Part shown: positions 1-6,709 of the stretch, one piece after another
Numbering within the stretch: the first letter of the stretch is position 1
Layout of the letters: every line of letters begins with the position of its first letter
DNA from: JBMYQA01 sp049600855
GTDB lineage: Bacteria > Bacteroidota > Bacteroidia > Cytophagales > Flammeovirgaceae
Length of the DNA stretch: 13,256 nucleotides
Direction of reading: 5' to 3'
Assembly: GCA_049600855.1 (NCBI GenBank)
Contig: JBMYQA010000160.1
Location: forward strand, 1-13,256
The notes under the pieces: model-generated
The model's database searches: none
Told to the model about the DNA's origin: nothing
The model's input: only the letters and a program-made list of their open reading frames with translations
Translations under genes and position numbers: made by a program

Positions 1-25
1 AGCATACTTCTTTTCTTAATCTCAT
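1..25 (-). CDS. possible 5' end of a further minus-strand gene (partial)
   Basis: An ATG at 25-23 on the minus strand opens a frame (MRLRKEVC) that leaves the window at position 1. The frame is open upstream only to a TGA at 70-68, so this ATG is the natural start if the gene is real. Eight codons are too few to recognise a product. In many Bacteroidota a CNNM/CorC-type 'hemolysin' or a SurA-like gene follows lptC, but nothing here identifies either. Treat as a tentative start only. Confidence 0.2.
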
Positions 26-41
26 GTTAATACGAATTTTG

Positions 42-70
42 TGAATAAAAAGGTGGGTCGTTTTTATTCA
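42..70. repeat. 10-bp perfect inverted repeat (hairpin) downstream of lptC
   Basis: TGAATAAAAA (42-51) and TTTTTATTCA (61-70) are exact reverse complements around a 9-base loop. It lies 72 bp beyond the lptC stop. On the minus strand the second arm is A/T-rich, but there is no clean T tract after the stem, so it could be a weak terminator of lptC or an operator of the next gene. The stem is AT-rich, so its stability is modest. Confidence 0.45.
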
Positions 71-87
71 AAAAGTGTGGGTCAATC

Positions 88-104
88 GTATACTAAATGT
101 ATAC
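88..104. repeat. GTATAC-N5-GTATAC palindrome
   Basis: The self-complementary hexamer GTATAC occurs at 88-93 and 99-104 around TAAAT, giving a 17-bp dyad in the lptC downstream spacer. It could be a protein-binding site for the next gene. There is no independent support for that. Confidence 0.3.
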
Positions 105-141
105 TTGGAAAAGCTAAATTGCAACTTTTGTATTGAAAGTT

Positions 142-705
142 TTAATTAGTGGGTTGTGTATCGATGGAGAATATACCTGTGGGTTTGGCAATTTTATATT
201 GACTAAAGTCTTGCTTCGCGCGTAAACCAATGCCGTAAATCAACTCTTTTTCTGTAGTAATTTTCAGCGTTGTATCTGTAAATATCTCTTTAGATCGCTC
301 GTCTAAGTTGAGTATTGGAGTTTCCAATGTCTGGTTTTCTACCATATTGTGTACTTCTACGTTGCCTACCATGTGATAGGTTTTGATTTCCGCAATATAA
401 CGTGCGCTATCTGAGACTAAGGTTGTTTTTTCTTGATTGTCTTTATCAAAGAAAGTGATATGAACACCATCGGGAAATACTTCGTCACTGTTTTGCATAT
501 GCCATTGAGTAGGCGCTACTAATCGGAGTTTCACTTGTGCATTTTGACTGTAAAAGGTTTCAATATTGCTAAATGTCAATACCGGGCCTGTGTATTCCTC
601 CACCTCTTCAACAACCGTTGTGACAGCGTTCGAATTTGTTTGGGGAGATTCGCAGGCAAATAAACAAGCCGAACAACAAAGAATAAGCAAAAGAATGCGG
701 GTCAT
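142..705 (-). CDS. lptC: LPS export periplasmic component LptC, lipoprotein form
   Basis: A 187-residue protein of the LptC family. LptC links the inner-membrane LptBFG ABC transporter to the LptA bridge that carries lipopolysaccharide to the outer membrane. The N-terminus is a short hydrophobic signal ending in a lipobox-like LFAC, with the lipidated cysteine predicted at residue 18; proteobacterial LptC has a transmembrane anchor instead. A low-complexity Thr/Val/Glu linker (about 28-40) leads into the beta-jellyroll region (about 42-165), with the family-type stretch 'FPDGVHITFFDKDNQ' and a late 'MVGNVEVHN' strand. Length fits Bacteroidota homologues. It lies behind the TPR gene but is separated from it by an intrinsic terminator, so it probably uses read-through or its own promoter; I saw no convincing promoter in the 58 bp available. 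Family assignment is fairly sure. The lipid anchor is inferred. Confidence 0.85.
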   Translation of the reverse strand: MTRILLLILCCSACLFACESPQTNSNAVTTVVEEVEEYTGPVLTFSNIETFYSQNAQVKLRLVAPTQWHMQNSDEVFPDGVHITFFDKDNQEKTTLVSDSARYIAEIKTYHMVGNVEVHNMVENQTLETPILNLDERSKEIFTDTTLKITTEKELIYGIGLRAKQDFSQYKIAKPTGIFSIDTQPTN

Positions 706-763
706 TTAACTATTTAGTTTTTAGTGTATCTACAACTCACTTGAAAGGTGATCGCAAAAAAAT

Positions 764-803
764 AAAAAAAGCGGTCAATCTCATCAGATTAACCGCTTTT
801 TTT
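764..803 (-). terminator. intrinsic terminator after the TPR gene
   Basis: The stem pairs AAAAAAAGCGGT with ACCGCTTTTTTT (764-775 with 792-803), then one mismatch (C776/A791) and a second stem AATC/GATT, closed by a 6-base loop (781-786). On the minus strand the GC core is followed by a long T run that continues past the stem. It lies 38 bp downstream of the TPR gene stop and closes the bestrophin-to-TPR gene row, ahead of lptC. The A run on the other side would let it work in both directions. Confidence 0.85.
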
Positions 804-841
804 AAGATGTCTTAACGTCTAATTAGCTGTATTTTCATCAT

Positions 842-2212
842 TTAAGGACGCTTTTGAATGGCATAAGAACCACCAACCCAGCAATCTACACCAATGATGT
901 CACCTACTTTATAGTTATACTGGAAAATTTCGGACATGGAAGGGAATTGAGCAGCAGCTCTTGCCATTCCACTGCTGTTACCAGCCTTTTGATACATCGC
1001 GTAAGCAGCAAAATATACTGCGCGGTCTTTTACAGGATTAGGGTCTGATTTGGCTAAACAAGCTTTACGGCTACTCATGTACATATTGCCAATTTGCGTA
1101 TAAGCGTCACCTGATAAGCTATTGTCAATTTCTACCGCTTTCATAAACTGTGTTCTGGCCTCTACATACTTGCCTTCTTGCTTAATCATTTTGGCAAGTG
1201 CCATGTATGCTTTTCCTTGATCGTCGGGAGATTCGCCAGATAACTCAATCACCTCATCAATGTATTTTCTTGCCACATCGTACTTTTCTTCAGCTAAGTA
1301 CTTTTTATATAAGATATTACCTGTCTGAATGGTTGGCTCATTTGCATGCACATTTTCAACAGCTGTGAAAAAAAGCGGGTCATCGGTACACTTACCTTGC
1401 AGCATGTAGCGAATGGTCTTTTTGGCCAACTTAATGTCATCAGGAGTAGAGGTTAAGCGCTCACCCCAACGACTACGAACAAAATCACAGTCGATGCTAA
1501 CCACATTTTCGAATTTAGCATCAATTTTTTTCTTAGTGCTTTCCCATCTTGCTTTCTTATCGCCAGTAGCTTTTTCGGTATTGACTTCTACTGTCTCAGC
1601 AATCTTTTCATACTTTTCAATGATCTGATCTTCTGTGAGCTTTTTCATTTTCCCGAGGCGATACACAAAATCCATGTTGTAGATCAAATTTGACCTTTTG
1701 GTTTTTACACCACATAATTCATGGATTTTTTCGTAGAAAGTGAGGTATTCCTCGTACTTGTCTTTAGCATCATCGCGCTTTATCATGAAGCCATACAGCT
1801 TTGTTCCTTTCTTTTGAATTACGGTTTTCTCTTGTCCGAAATACTTGATACGATCATCAAAGAGTTTCAGGAGCTTATCTTGCAAGGCAATTTTTTCTTC
1901 TCCTTGAGCTGTTTTCTCCAGTGTGCGGTAAATTTTTTCACCATTGATGTAGATCGATTTATTCAAATTGGGTGTGTTTGAAAGAAGCCATTCCAAAGGC
2001 GCAACGGCCGTTTTGAAGTCTTTCATGTCTAAGGCATCGGTGTAGAGGGCATTTTTCTCTTTTGCCGTGCCCGGATCGCTTCCCCAGCACCAGCCATTTT
2101 CCCAACCAGCAGTACAATTTTTTTCATCATTTGCTTTGGCTAAGTTTTGTGCGTAAGTAGTGCTTACAAAGAAGCTTAATAGTAAAAGGAGTAAATAATT
2201 CTTGAATCTCAT
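842..2212 (-). CDS. secreted tetratricopeptide-repeat protein
   Basis: A 456-residue protein with a clear Sec signal peptide (basic MRFKN, hydrophobic core 6-18, cleavage likely after TYA21). A Cys/Trp-rich segment follows at 31-44 (Cys33, Cys42, Trp37/41/43), then a long helical region. TPR-like helix pairs are best seen at about 294-375 ('KKYLAEEKYDVARKYIDEVI' and 'AKMIKQEGKYVEARTQFMKAVEID'). The C-terminus (about 425-456; IFxxxYKxGDxIxVxCWVGxSxxI) is a conserved tail I associate with Bacteroidota proteins encoded beside the outer-membrane barrel and LptC. It follows the barrel gene by 15 bp and is closed by a terminator, so co-transcription is likely. The product is periplasmic or surface-associated. 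A role in envelope assembly is inferred from neighbours only; no catalytic motif is visible. Confidence 0.8.
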   Translation of the reverse strand: MRFKNYLLLLLLSFFVSTTYAQNLAKANDEKNCTAGWENGWCWGSDPGTAKEKNALYTDALDMKDFKTAVAPLEWLLSNTPNLNKSIYINGEKIYRTLEKTAQGEEKIALQDKLLKLFDDRIKYFGQEKTVIQKKGTKLYGFMIKRDDAKDKYEEYLTFYEKIHELCGVKTKRSNLIYNMDFVYRLGKMKKLTEDQIIEKYEKIAETVEVNTEKATGDKKARWESTKKKIDAKFENVVSIDCDFVRSRWGERLTSTPDDIKLAKKTIRYMLQGKCTDDPLFFTAVENVHANEPTIQTGNILYKKYLAEEKYDVARKYIDEVIELSGESPDDQGKAYMALAKMIKQEGKYVEARTQFMKAVEIDNSLSGDAYTQIGNMYMSSRKACLAKSDPNPVKDRAVYFAAYAMYQKAGNSSGMARAAAQFPSMSEIFQYNYKVGDIIGVDCWVGGSYAIQKRP

Positions 2213-2227
2213 AGCAAAAACATGTTT

Positions 2228-3493
2228 TTAATTAAACCGTCTTCTTCTAAACCATTGCGGGTCGTTAATATTTGCACCGAGTGCTACTCGGAAATAACGT
2301 TCTCTGATAATATCATCTTGGATTTCACCACGTTGACCATACGTAAAGGCAACGTTCATACTTGAAAGTCCTCTTGATATCGGTAAAGAAAATCCAAAAT
2401 TGATACCAATATCTGGAATTTGCACATCGTTAACAGTCCAAGGTGTTTGTGAATACCTCACTCCCAAACGATAGGTTACTCGTTTGAAGTAACTTGATAT
2501 AGAGGAGATATCTGGAGTCCACTCTCCACCAAGTGCAACCTTCCAACTATTTGATAAATTGCTGGTTTCTATCGTATTTGTGAATTTGGCCCATTGTTCT
2601 AAAGAAACATCTAGTCCAACGGTGTATTTTTGTGACTTTTCGAAACTTACCCCTACATTTAAACTTTGAGGTAAGCGAATTCTTTCTGTTGATGTGCTGA
2701 TCGTATCTATGCTGATTGGTGTTTCTCCCCTAGTTTGGCGTTGAAATTCCCTACTAAAGTCAACATCTAGATTTACCTGACGTTCGTAAGTCAGGCCAAA
2801 GTTTAAAAATGAAGCGCTGTCTAATTGTGCTGAAAAAACCACACCTGGAGTAATGGTGAAATCAGAGAAAAAAGTCCTACTAGTTATATCAACGGCATCG
2901 AGCGGAACTAAAGTTCCATCTAACAAGAAAGTCTCTGAATGATTGGTTACAGAACCAAAGTTGTAGATAGCTTCCAATCCGACAGAAATACCTTTCTTTA
3001 TTTTATAACCGTGAGCCCAATACACTTGTGAAACGCCTCCTTCACCCTGATACCTTGTTTCAAAAAAAGTGGGTGTTTGAGGGAGTTTCTCTTCCGTTTT
3101 AAACTCGTAATTCACGACTGTAGCTGGTCTCAATCCTATACCCATAGTATATTTTCCTCGCACAACTGGAAAAGCTAGGTGCAAATTTAGTAAATTTCCT
3201 CCAGCATCGTTCTGACTTTGGCCGTTAACTTCTAAATTTTTGTATTCTGCTAAAAATCCAGCCTCAAAAATAACATATGGATTGTGTATCAATAGGGCTG
3301 GATTCAATATATTGGTGTAAAAACCACTACCATTGCTTAGTCCAACGCCTCCCATGCCCATATTTCGAATATTTCCTTGGGGCATTACCTCACCTAAACC
3401 AAAAATAGAATAAGGAGTAGTTCCTAGTTGTCCAAATGATGGTGCAGTAATGCTGATTAATAGCAAACTAAATATGACTCTCAATTGTTTCAT
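2228..3493 (-). CDS. outer-membrane beta-barrel protein, FadL/OmpP1-like
   Basis: A 421-residue protein with a signal peptide (cleavage likely near SFG21-Q22). It is rich in alternating hydrophobic/polar strands. The N-terminal 'YSIFGLGEVMPQGNIRNMGMGGVGLSNGSGFYTNILNPALL' (about 28-68) is the plug-like start typical of FadL/OmpP1-like Bacteroidota barrels, where 'MGMGG' and 'NPA' recur. The chain continues as amphipathic strands to a basic end (QWFRRRRFN) instead of the canonical final Phe. FadL-type barrels take up hydrophobic substrates; the substrate here cannot be told. It lies 32 bp after coaX and 15 bp before the TPR gene, so the two envelope proteins are probably made together and may interact. 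The outer-membrane barrel call is good. The FadL label is approximate. Confidence 0.8.
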   Translation of the reverse strand: MKQLRVIFSLLLISITAPSFGQLGTTPYSIFGLGEVMPQGNIRNMGMGGVGLSNGSGFYTNILNPALLIHNPYVIFEAGFLAEYKNLEVNGQSQNDAGGNLLNLHLAFPVVRGKYTMGIGLRPATVVNYEFKTEEKLPQTPTFFETRYQGEGGVSQVYWAHGYKIKKGISVGLEAIYNFGSVTNHSETFLLDGTLVPLDAVDITSRTFFSDFTITPGVVFSAQLDSASFLNFGLTYERQVNLDVDFSREFQRQTRGETPISIDTISTSTERIRLPQSLNVGVSFEKSQKYTVGLDVSLEQWAKFTNTIETSNLSNSWKVALGGEWTPDISSISSYFKRVTYRLGVRYSQTPWTVNDVQIPDIGINFGFSLPISRGLSSMNVAFTYGQRGEIQDDIIRERYFRVALGANINDPQWFRRRRFN

Positions 3494-3525
3494 GTTAAGC
3501 TGTTCTCGGAATTATGTTCTAACAG

Positions 3526-4254
3526 TTATTGGTGAGTTGAGGCGATGATTTCTCTTAAAACCTCATGCAATCCAAGCAGAACAATTTCTTGGCGGACAAA
3601 GATGGACGCTTTTAATTTACTTTCAAAAAAAATAGCATCTCCACCACATAGAACCGTGTTAAATATTCCAAAACTTTTTTGATACGCTGCGATTAATCCC
3701 TCAATTTCAAAGGTAATGCCATGAACAATTCCACTTTTTAAGCACGCTACCGTGCTTTTACCAAGTAGTTCAATGTTTGTAAAATCTTCTACTAAGGGCA
3801 AGTTTGCCGTATAATTATTCATCGCTAAATTTCGGAGTCGCATACCAGGAGAAATTCCTCCACCCAAATACTCTTTTTCCAGCGTAATGAAATCATAGGT
3901 AATACAGGTACCGATATCGATCACTAAATTTGCCTTGTCAGGAAAAAGAACTGTTGCACCAATTACACCTGCAAGTCGATCCATACCCAAACTTTCGGGT
4001 GTCCCATAGTTATTCATAATTGGAATGGGTGTTTGGTGTGTGAACTCAACGACTTGAAAGTGTTTCTTTAATTCGTTGACAAATAACATCCTTGATTTGC
4101 CAACATTAGAGACAATTAGGTGAGCTATTTTTTTTTGCTTGAGGCATGCTCCTAGTTCGTGGTCACTAGAAAATGTCTCAATTTGGGTAAGTTGATTTTG
4201 TTCAAAAATACCAAGTTTCGCTTGTGTATTTCCAAAATCGATAACTGCATTCAT
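3526..4254 (-). CDS. coaX: type III pantothenate kinase
   Basis: A 242-residue enzyme of the ASKHA fold that phosphorylates pantothenate with ATP, the first step of coenzyme A synthesis, in the cytoplasm. The family motifs are all present: DFGNT (6-10) for phosphate binding, the pantothenate/dimer region NYGTPESLGMDRLAG (82-96) with Asp92 and Arg93, the second phosphate motif DIGTCITYD (113-121) with Asp113, and GGGISPG (131-137). Length is normal for CoaX. Type III kinases usually need a monovalent cation and are not feedback-inhibited by CoA (family knowledge). It lies 32 bp after the ArsC-like gene and 32 bp before the barrel gene. Its link to envelope genes is a recurrent Bacteroidota gene order, not a functional necessity. 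Confidence 0.95.
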   Translation of the reverse strand: MNAVIDFGNTQAKLGIFEQNQLTQIETFSSDHELGACLKQKKIAHLIVSNVGKSRMLFVNELKKHFQVVEFTHQTPIPIMNNYGTPESLGMDRLAGVIGATVLFPDKANLVIDIGTCITYDFITLEKEYLGGGISPGMRLRNLAMNNYTANLPLVEDFTNIELLGKSTVACLKSGIVHGITFEIEGLIAAYQKSFGIFNTVLCGGDAIFFESKLKASIFVRQEIVLLGLHEVLREIIASTHQ

Positions 4255-4286
4255 GATCAGATAGCGTAGGAAAAAACTCGATTAAA

Positions 4287-4637
4287 TTAGGAAAGTTTGT
4301 CGGCAATGGCCGCCTGAGTTTTTTTGGAGTTTCCAATAAAAATAGCGCCATCAATGAGAAATACAGGGCGTTTTAAGAAGGTGTATTCTTCTAAAATGTA
4401 ATTGCGGTAATCTTCTTCTGTTAAACTGACATCTTTTAGGCCAAGTGCTTTGTATTTTCTGGAAACTCTGCTGAATAACGCTTCATAACTGCCTGCCAAC
4501 TTTTGCATTTCATCGAGCTGTGCAGGAGTGATTTTCTCTTTTTTGATATCTTGTTGAATGAATTCTTCTCCAATATTTAATTCATTCATAATCCGCTTAC
4601 ACGTATTGCAAGTGGATAAATAATAAACCTTTTTCAT
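4287..4637 (-). CDS. ArsC/Spx-family thioredoxin-fold protein
   Basis: A 116-residue protein with the N-terminal beta strand and CxxC of the ArsC/Spx/YffB group (STCNTCKRI, Cys10 and Cys13), and a late KRPV (the conserved basic residue and cis-Pro region) followed by 'IGNSKKT'. The group includes glutaredoxin-dependent arsenate reductases and redox-sensing transcription partners (Spx, MgsR). I see no arsenic genes nearby, so arsenate reduction is not implied; a thiol-redox role is as likely. I chose the ATG at 4637 rather than an in-frame ATG at 4670. It begins exactly at the family's MKKVYY strand and leaves a 14-bp gap to the bestrophin stop, whereas the longer form would overlap that gene and add 11 residues without family support. 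Confidence 0.8.
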   Translation of the reverse strand: MKKVYYLSTCNTCKRIMNELNIGEEFIQQDIKKEKITPAQLDEMQKLAGSYEALFSRVSRKYKALGLKDVSLTEEDYRNYILEEYTFLKRPVFLIDGAIFIGNSKKTQAAIADKLS

Positions 4638-4651
4638 AAAATTAGATACGC

Positions 4652-5569
4652 TTAACTTTCGGCCAAACACTTAGGGTTATCAGTAGTGGCTGCTTTTAGT
4701 TTTACTAGCGTAGTATTTTGAATTTCATAAACATTTTTATGAATGCCTTGGGCAATCGCATCTACAGGCAAATCATTTGGATCTTTTCCAAATGGTTCTT
4801 CAATTTCTTCGGCAATGGTAACAATACTCATCGCTAGAAAATAAATTGCAGCGACTGCAAATATAGACCAATAATGGAGGATGCCAACAAATCCAAAGGG
4901 AAGTGAGATGGTATAAATGAAAATAAAGAATTTGAGCAAGTAATTATGAGCTGCAGGGATAGGTGTTTTTCGAATGCGTTCACATTTGCCCAATATGTCA
5001 ATGTTTAAATCAACATAGTCAATGAGTTTGATGCGTTGAAAATCACTCAAGGTGCCTTCTTGATAGAGTGTATGAATTTTCGCAGACATCAAATTGGCTA
5101 ATGCATTGGGTTTGTGATCGCAACCCTTCAGGATGGAAATATTCTTCTCGCCGATAAAAGCGATTTCAGAAAGTAGTACGCCATCTCTTAAATGTTCCTT
5201 TAAAGCGTAAGGAAATGAGGCAATTAAGGCCATAAACTCTTTTTTATCTTTCAGGTTGGGTACAAACTGATTGACTTGCAAGGCGAAGTTTCGGCTATTG
5301 TTTACCAAGCCTCCTAATACTTTTCTGGCTTCCCACCAACGATCATAAGCAGAATTGTTTCTGAATACGAGAAGAATACCTAAGGCTGCTCCGAGAAGTC
5401 CGGGCAAGGTAACACTATTGCCAAAAGTAAATATCTTGAACTCATACAAAATACATAAGATGGTAGTTGGTATGGTAATGTATAACATGGGTCTGAATAA
5501 CCGCTTGAATAAATAGCTTTTAAAGCGGAAAAAGACGAATAAATTGGACTCCAAAAACTTATCGGTCAT
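4652..5569 (-). CDS. bestrophin-family (UPF0187/YneE-type) ion channel
   Basis: A 305-residue integral membrane protein. Hydrophobic segments lie at about 28-45, 55-70, 210-232 and 234-253. Diagnostic motifs are FRNNSAYDRWWEAR (69-82), CERIRKTPIP (196-205) and the acidic EEIEEPFGKDPNDLP (254-268); all belong to the bestrophin fold. Bacterial bestrophins form pentameric cation- or anion-conducting channels in the inner membrane. Ion selectivity cannot be read from this. It is the first gene of the minus-strand row that runs through coaX to the TPR gene, so any main promoter should lie in the 274-bp AT-rich spacer shared with the divergent methyltransferase gene. No convincing promoter pair was found there. 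Confidence 0.9.
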   Translation of the reverse strand: MTDKFLESNLFVFFRFKSYLFKRLFRPMLYITIPTTILCILYEFKIFTFGNSVTLPGLLGAALGILLVFRNNSAYDRWWEARKVLGGLVNNSRNFALQVNQFVPNLKDKKEFMALIASFPYALKEHLRDGVLLSEIAFIGEKNISILKGCDHKPNALANLMSAKIHTLYQEGTLSDFQRIKLIDYVDLNIDILGKCERIRKTPIPAAHNYLLKFFIFIYTISLPFGFVGILHYWSIFAVAAIYFLAMSIVTIAEEIEEPFGKDPNDLPVDAIAQGIHKNVYEIQNTTLVKLKAATTDNPKCLAES

Positions 5570-5843
5570 GACAGTAGCTTAGTTTATTACAGTAGTTGGC
5601 TCAATCAATATTTTTTGATCGCTCTAATTATTGATAAAATTCAATAAAATCAATTTTATGAATAAGAAATCAAAAGTTAGATGTGTTTGAAATTGAAGAC
5701 TTGTGTATTGGAATAAAAAATAGTTATGATTGAGTGTTTAATTATTCAAAAATAGCGGATAAAAAGGTATTTTACGTGTTTTTTGAGTTTTTGGAGAGAA
5801 TTATTACCAAGTAATGACTAAAAGTAAATTAAACTGACTGATT
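5570..5843. other. divergent AT-rich spacer between bestrophin and methyltransferase genes
   Basis: The spacer should carry the promoters of both flanking genes. It has a short inverted repeat (ATAAAATT at 5634-5641 with AATTTTAT at 5652-5659) and a direct repeat ACAGTAG (5571-5577 and 5589-5595) next to the bestrophin start. A TATTTTTG box on the minus strand (5754-5747) fits the Bacteroidota -7 consensus, but no TTTG sits at the right distance upstream. No ORF is supported. Confidence 0.4.
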
Positions 5844-6635
5844 ATGAGTGAAAATTACCTTGAAGTTAATAAGGAGCTTTGGAATACAAAAACCGCATAT
5901 CATATGGCATCGGAATTCTATGATCTTGCTGGCTTCAAAGCTGGAAAAAGTTCTTTAAATGGCATTGAATTGCATCAACTGGGCGATATTTCTGGTAAGA
6001 AATTATTGCATTTGCAATGCCATTTTGGGCAAGATACCCTTTCTTTTGCGCGGATGGGGGCAACAGTTACGGGAGTAGACTTATCTGATGAAGCGATTGC
6101 CGCAGCAACTGCGTTGGCCGCAGAGTTACAGCTTGATGCTGATTTTGTGTGTTGTAATGTATTGGATATAGATAAATACTTAATTGATCAAACATATGAT
6201 ATTATATTTACATCTTACGGTGTAATTGGTTGGTTGCCAGAATTGACAAAGTGGGGACAGCTCATCCACAAGTATTTAAAAGTGGGAGGGGAGTTTCATA
6301 TCGTAGAATTTCATCCAGCCGTGTGGATGTTTGATGATAACTTTGAAAAAGTGAGCTACTCTTATTTTAATAAGGAAGTAATTGTGGAAGAAGAAACGGG
6401 AACTTATGCAGATAAAGAAGCCCCAATTGTTACTAAATCGATCACTTGGAATCATGCGTTAGATGAAGTATTTAAAGCCTTGTTGGATGCAGGTTTGCAC
6501 ATTGCCGATTTCAAAGAGTTCGATTATTCGCCTTATGCTTGTTTTACAAATGAAGTAAAAGTGGAAAATGGTTACCAGATTAAAGGCTTTGAAGGGAAGT
6601 TGCCTATGGTGTATGCAATAAAGGCAATCAAATAG
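5844..6635 (+). CDS. class I SAM-dependent methyltransferase
   Basis: A 263-residue cytoplasmic protein with a Rossmann-type methyltransferase core. Motif I is the variant LLHLQCHFGQDTLSFA (54-69), in which the usual GxGxG is replaced by QCHFGQD; this variant is regular in one small-molecule methyltransferase group and is not a defect. It is followed by GVDLS (77-81, acidic ribose-binding residue Asp79) and 'FVCCNVLD' (about 106-113). The post-core 'HIVEFHPAVWMFDD' also fits that group. The substrate is unknown. It is transcribed alone and converges on groEL with a shared terminator. A leading ATG preceded by an A/T-rich stretch without Shine-Dalgarno sequence is normal for the phylum. Confidence 0.85.
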   Translation: MSENYLEVNKELWNTKTAYHMASEFYDLAGFKAGKSSLNGIELHQLGDISGKKLLHLQCHFGQDTLSFARMGATVTGVDLSDEAIAAATALAAELQLDADFVCCNVLDIDKYLIDQTYDIIFTSYGVIGWLPELTKWGQLIHKYLKVGGEFHIVEFHPAVWMFDDNFEKVSYSYFNKEVIVEEETGTYADKEAPIVTKSITWNHALDEVFKALLDAGLHIADFKEFDYSPYACFTNEVKVENGYQIKGFEGKLPMVYAIKAIK

Positions 6636-6659
6636 AAGCGCAATGCAGGAGAAAAAAGA

Positions 6660-6687
6660 AAAGCCTTCTCAATAGTGAGAAGGCTTT
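6660..6687. terminator. bidirectional terminator between methyltransferase and groEL
   Basis: A 12-bp perfect stem (6660-6671 with 6676-6687; core AGCCTTCTCA/TGAGAAGGCT) closes on the 4-base loop ATAG. On the minus strand it is followed by TTCTTTTTTC, a good T tract 23 bp beyond the groEL stop. On the plus strand only a short TTT follows, 24 bp beyond the methyltransferase stop. It probably serves groESL mainly. Confidence 0.85.
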
Positions 6688-6709
6688 GAATAAGTATGAG
6701 AAGGAATGA

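Noticed and set aside
4287..4670. Arsenic-resistance assignment and longer start for the ArsC/Spx-like gene
   Set aside because: No arsR, arsB or acr3 gene is near, and the 11 extra residues overlap the bestrophin end and precede the conserved first strand.
5634..5659. AT-rich inverted repeat in the bestrophin/methyltransferase spacer as a terminator
   Set aside because: The flanking genes diverge from here, so no transcript should end there, and an 8-bp A/T stem is expected by chance in such DNA.
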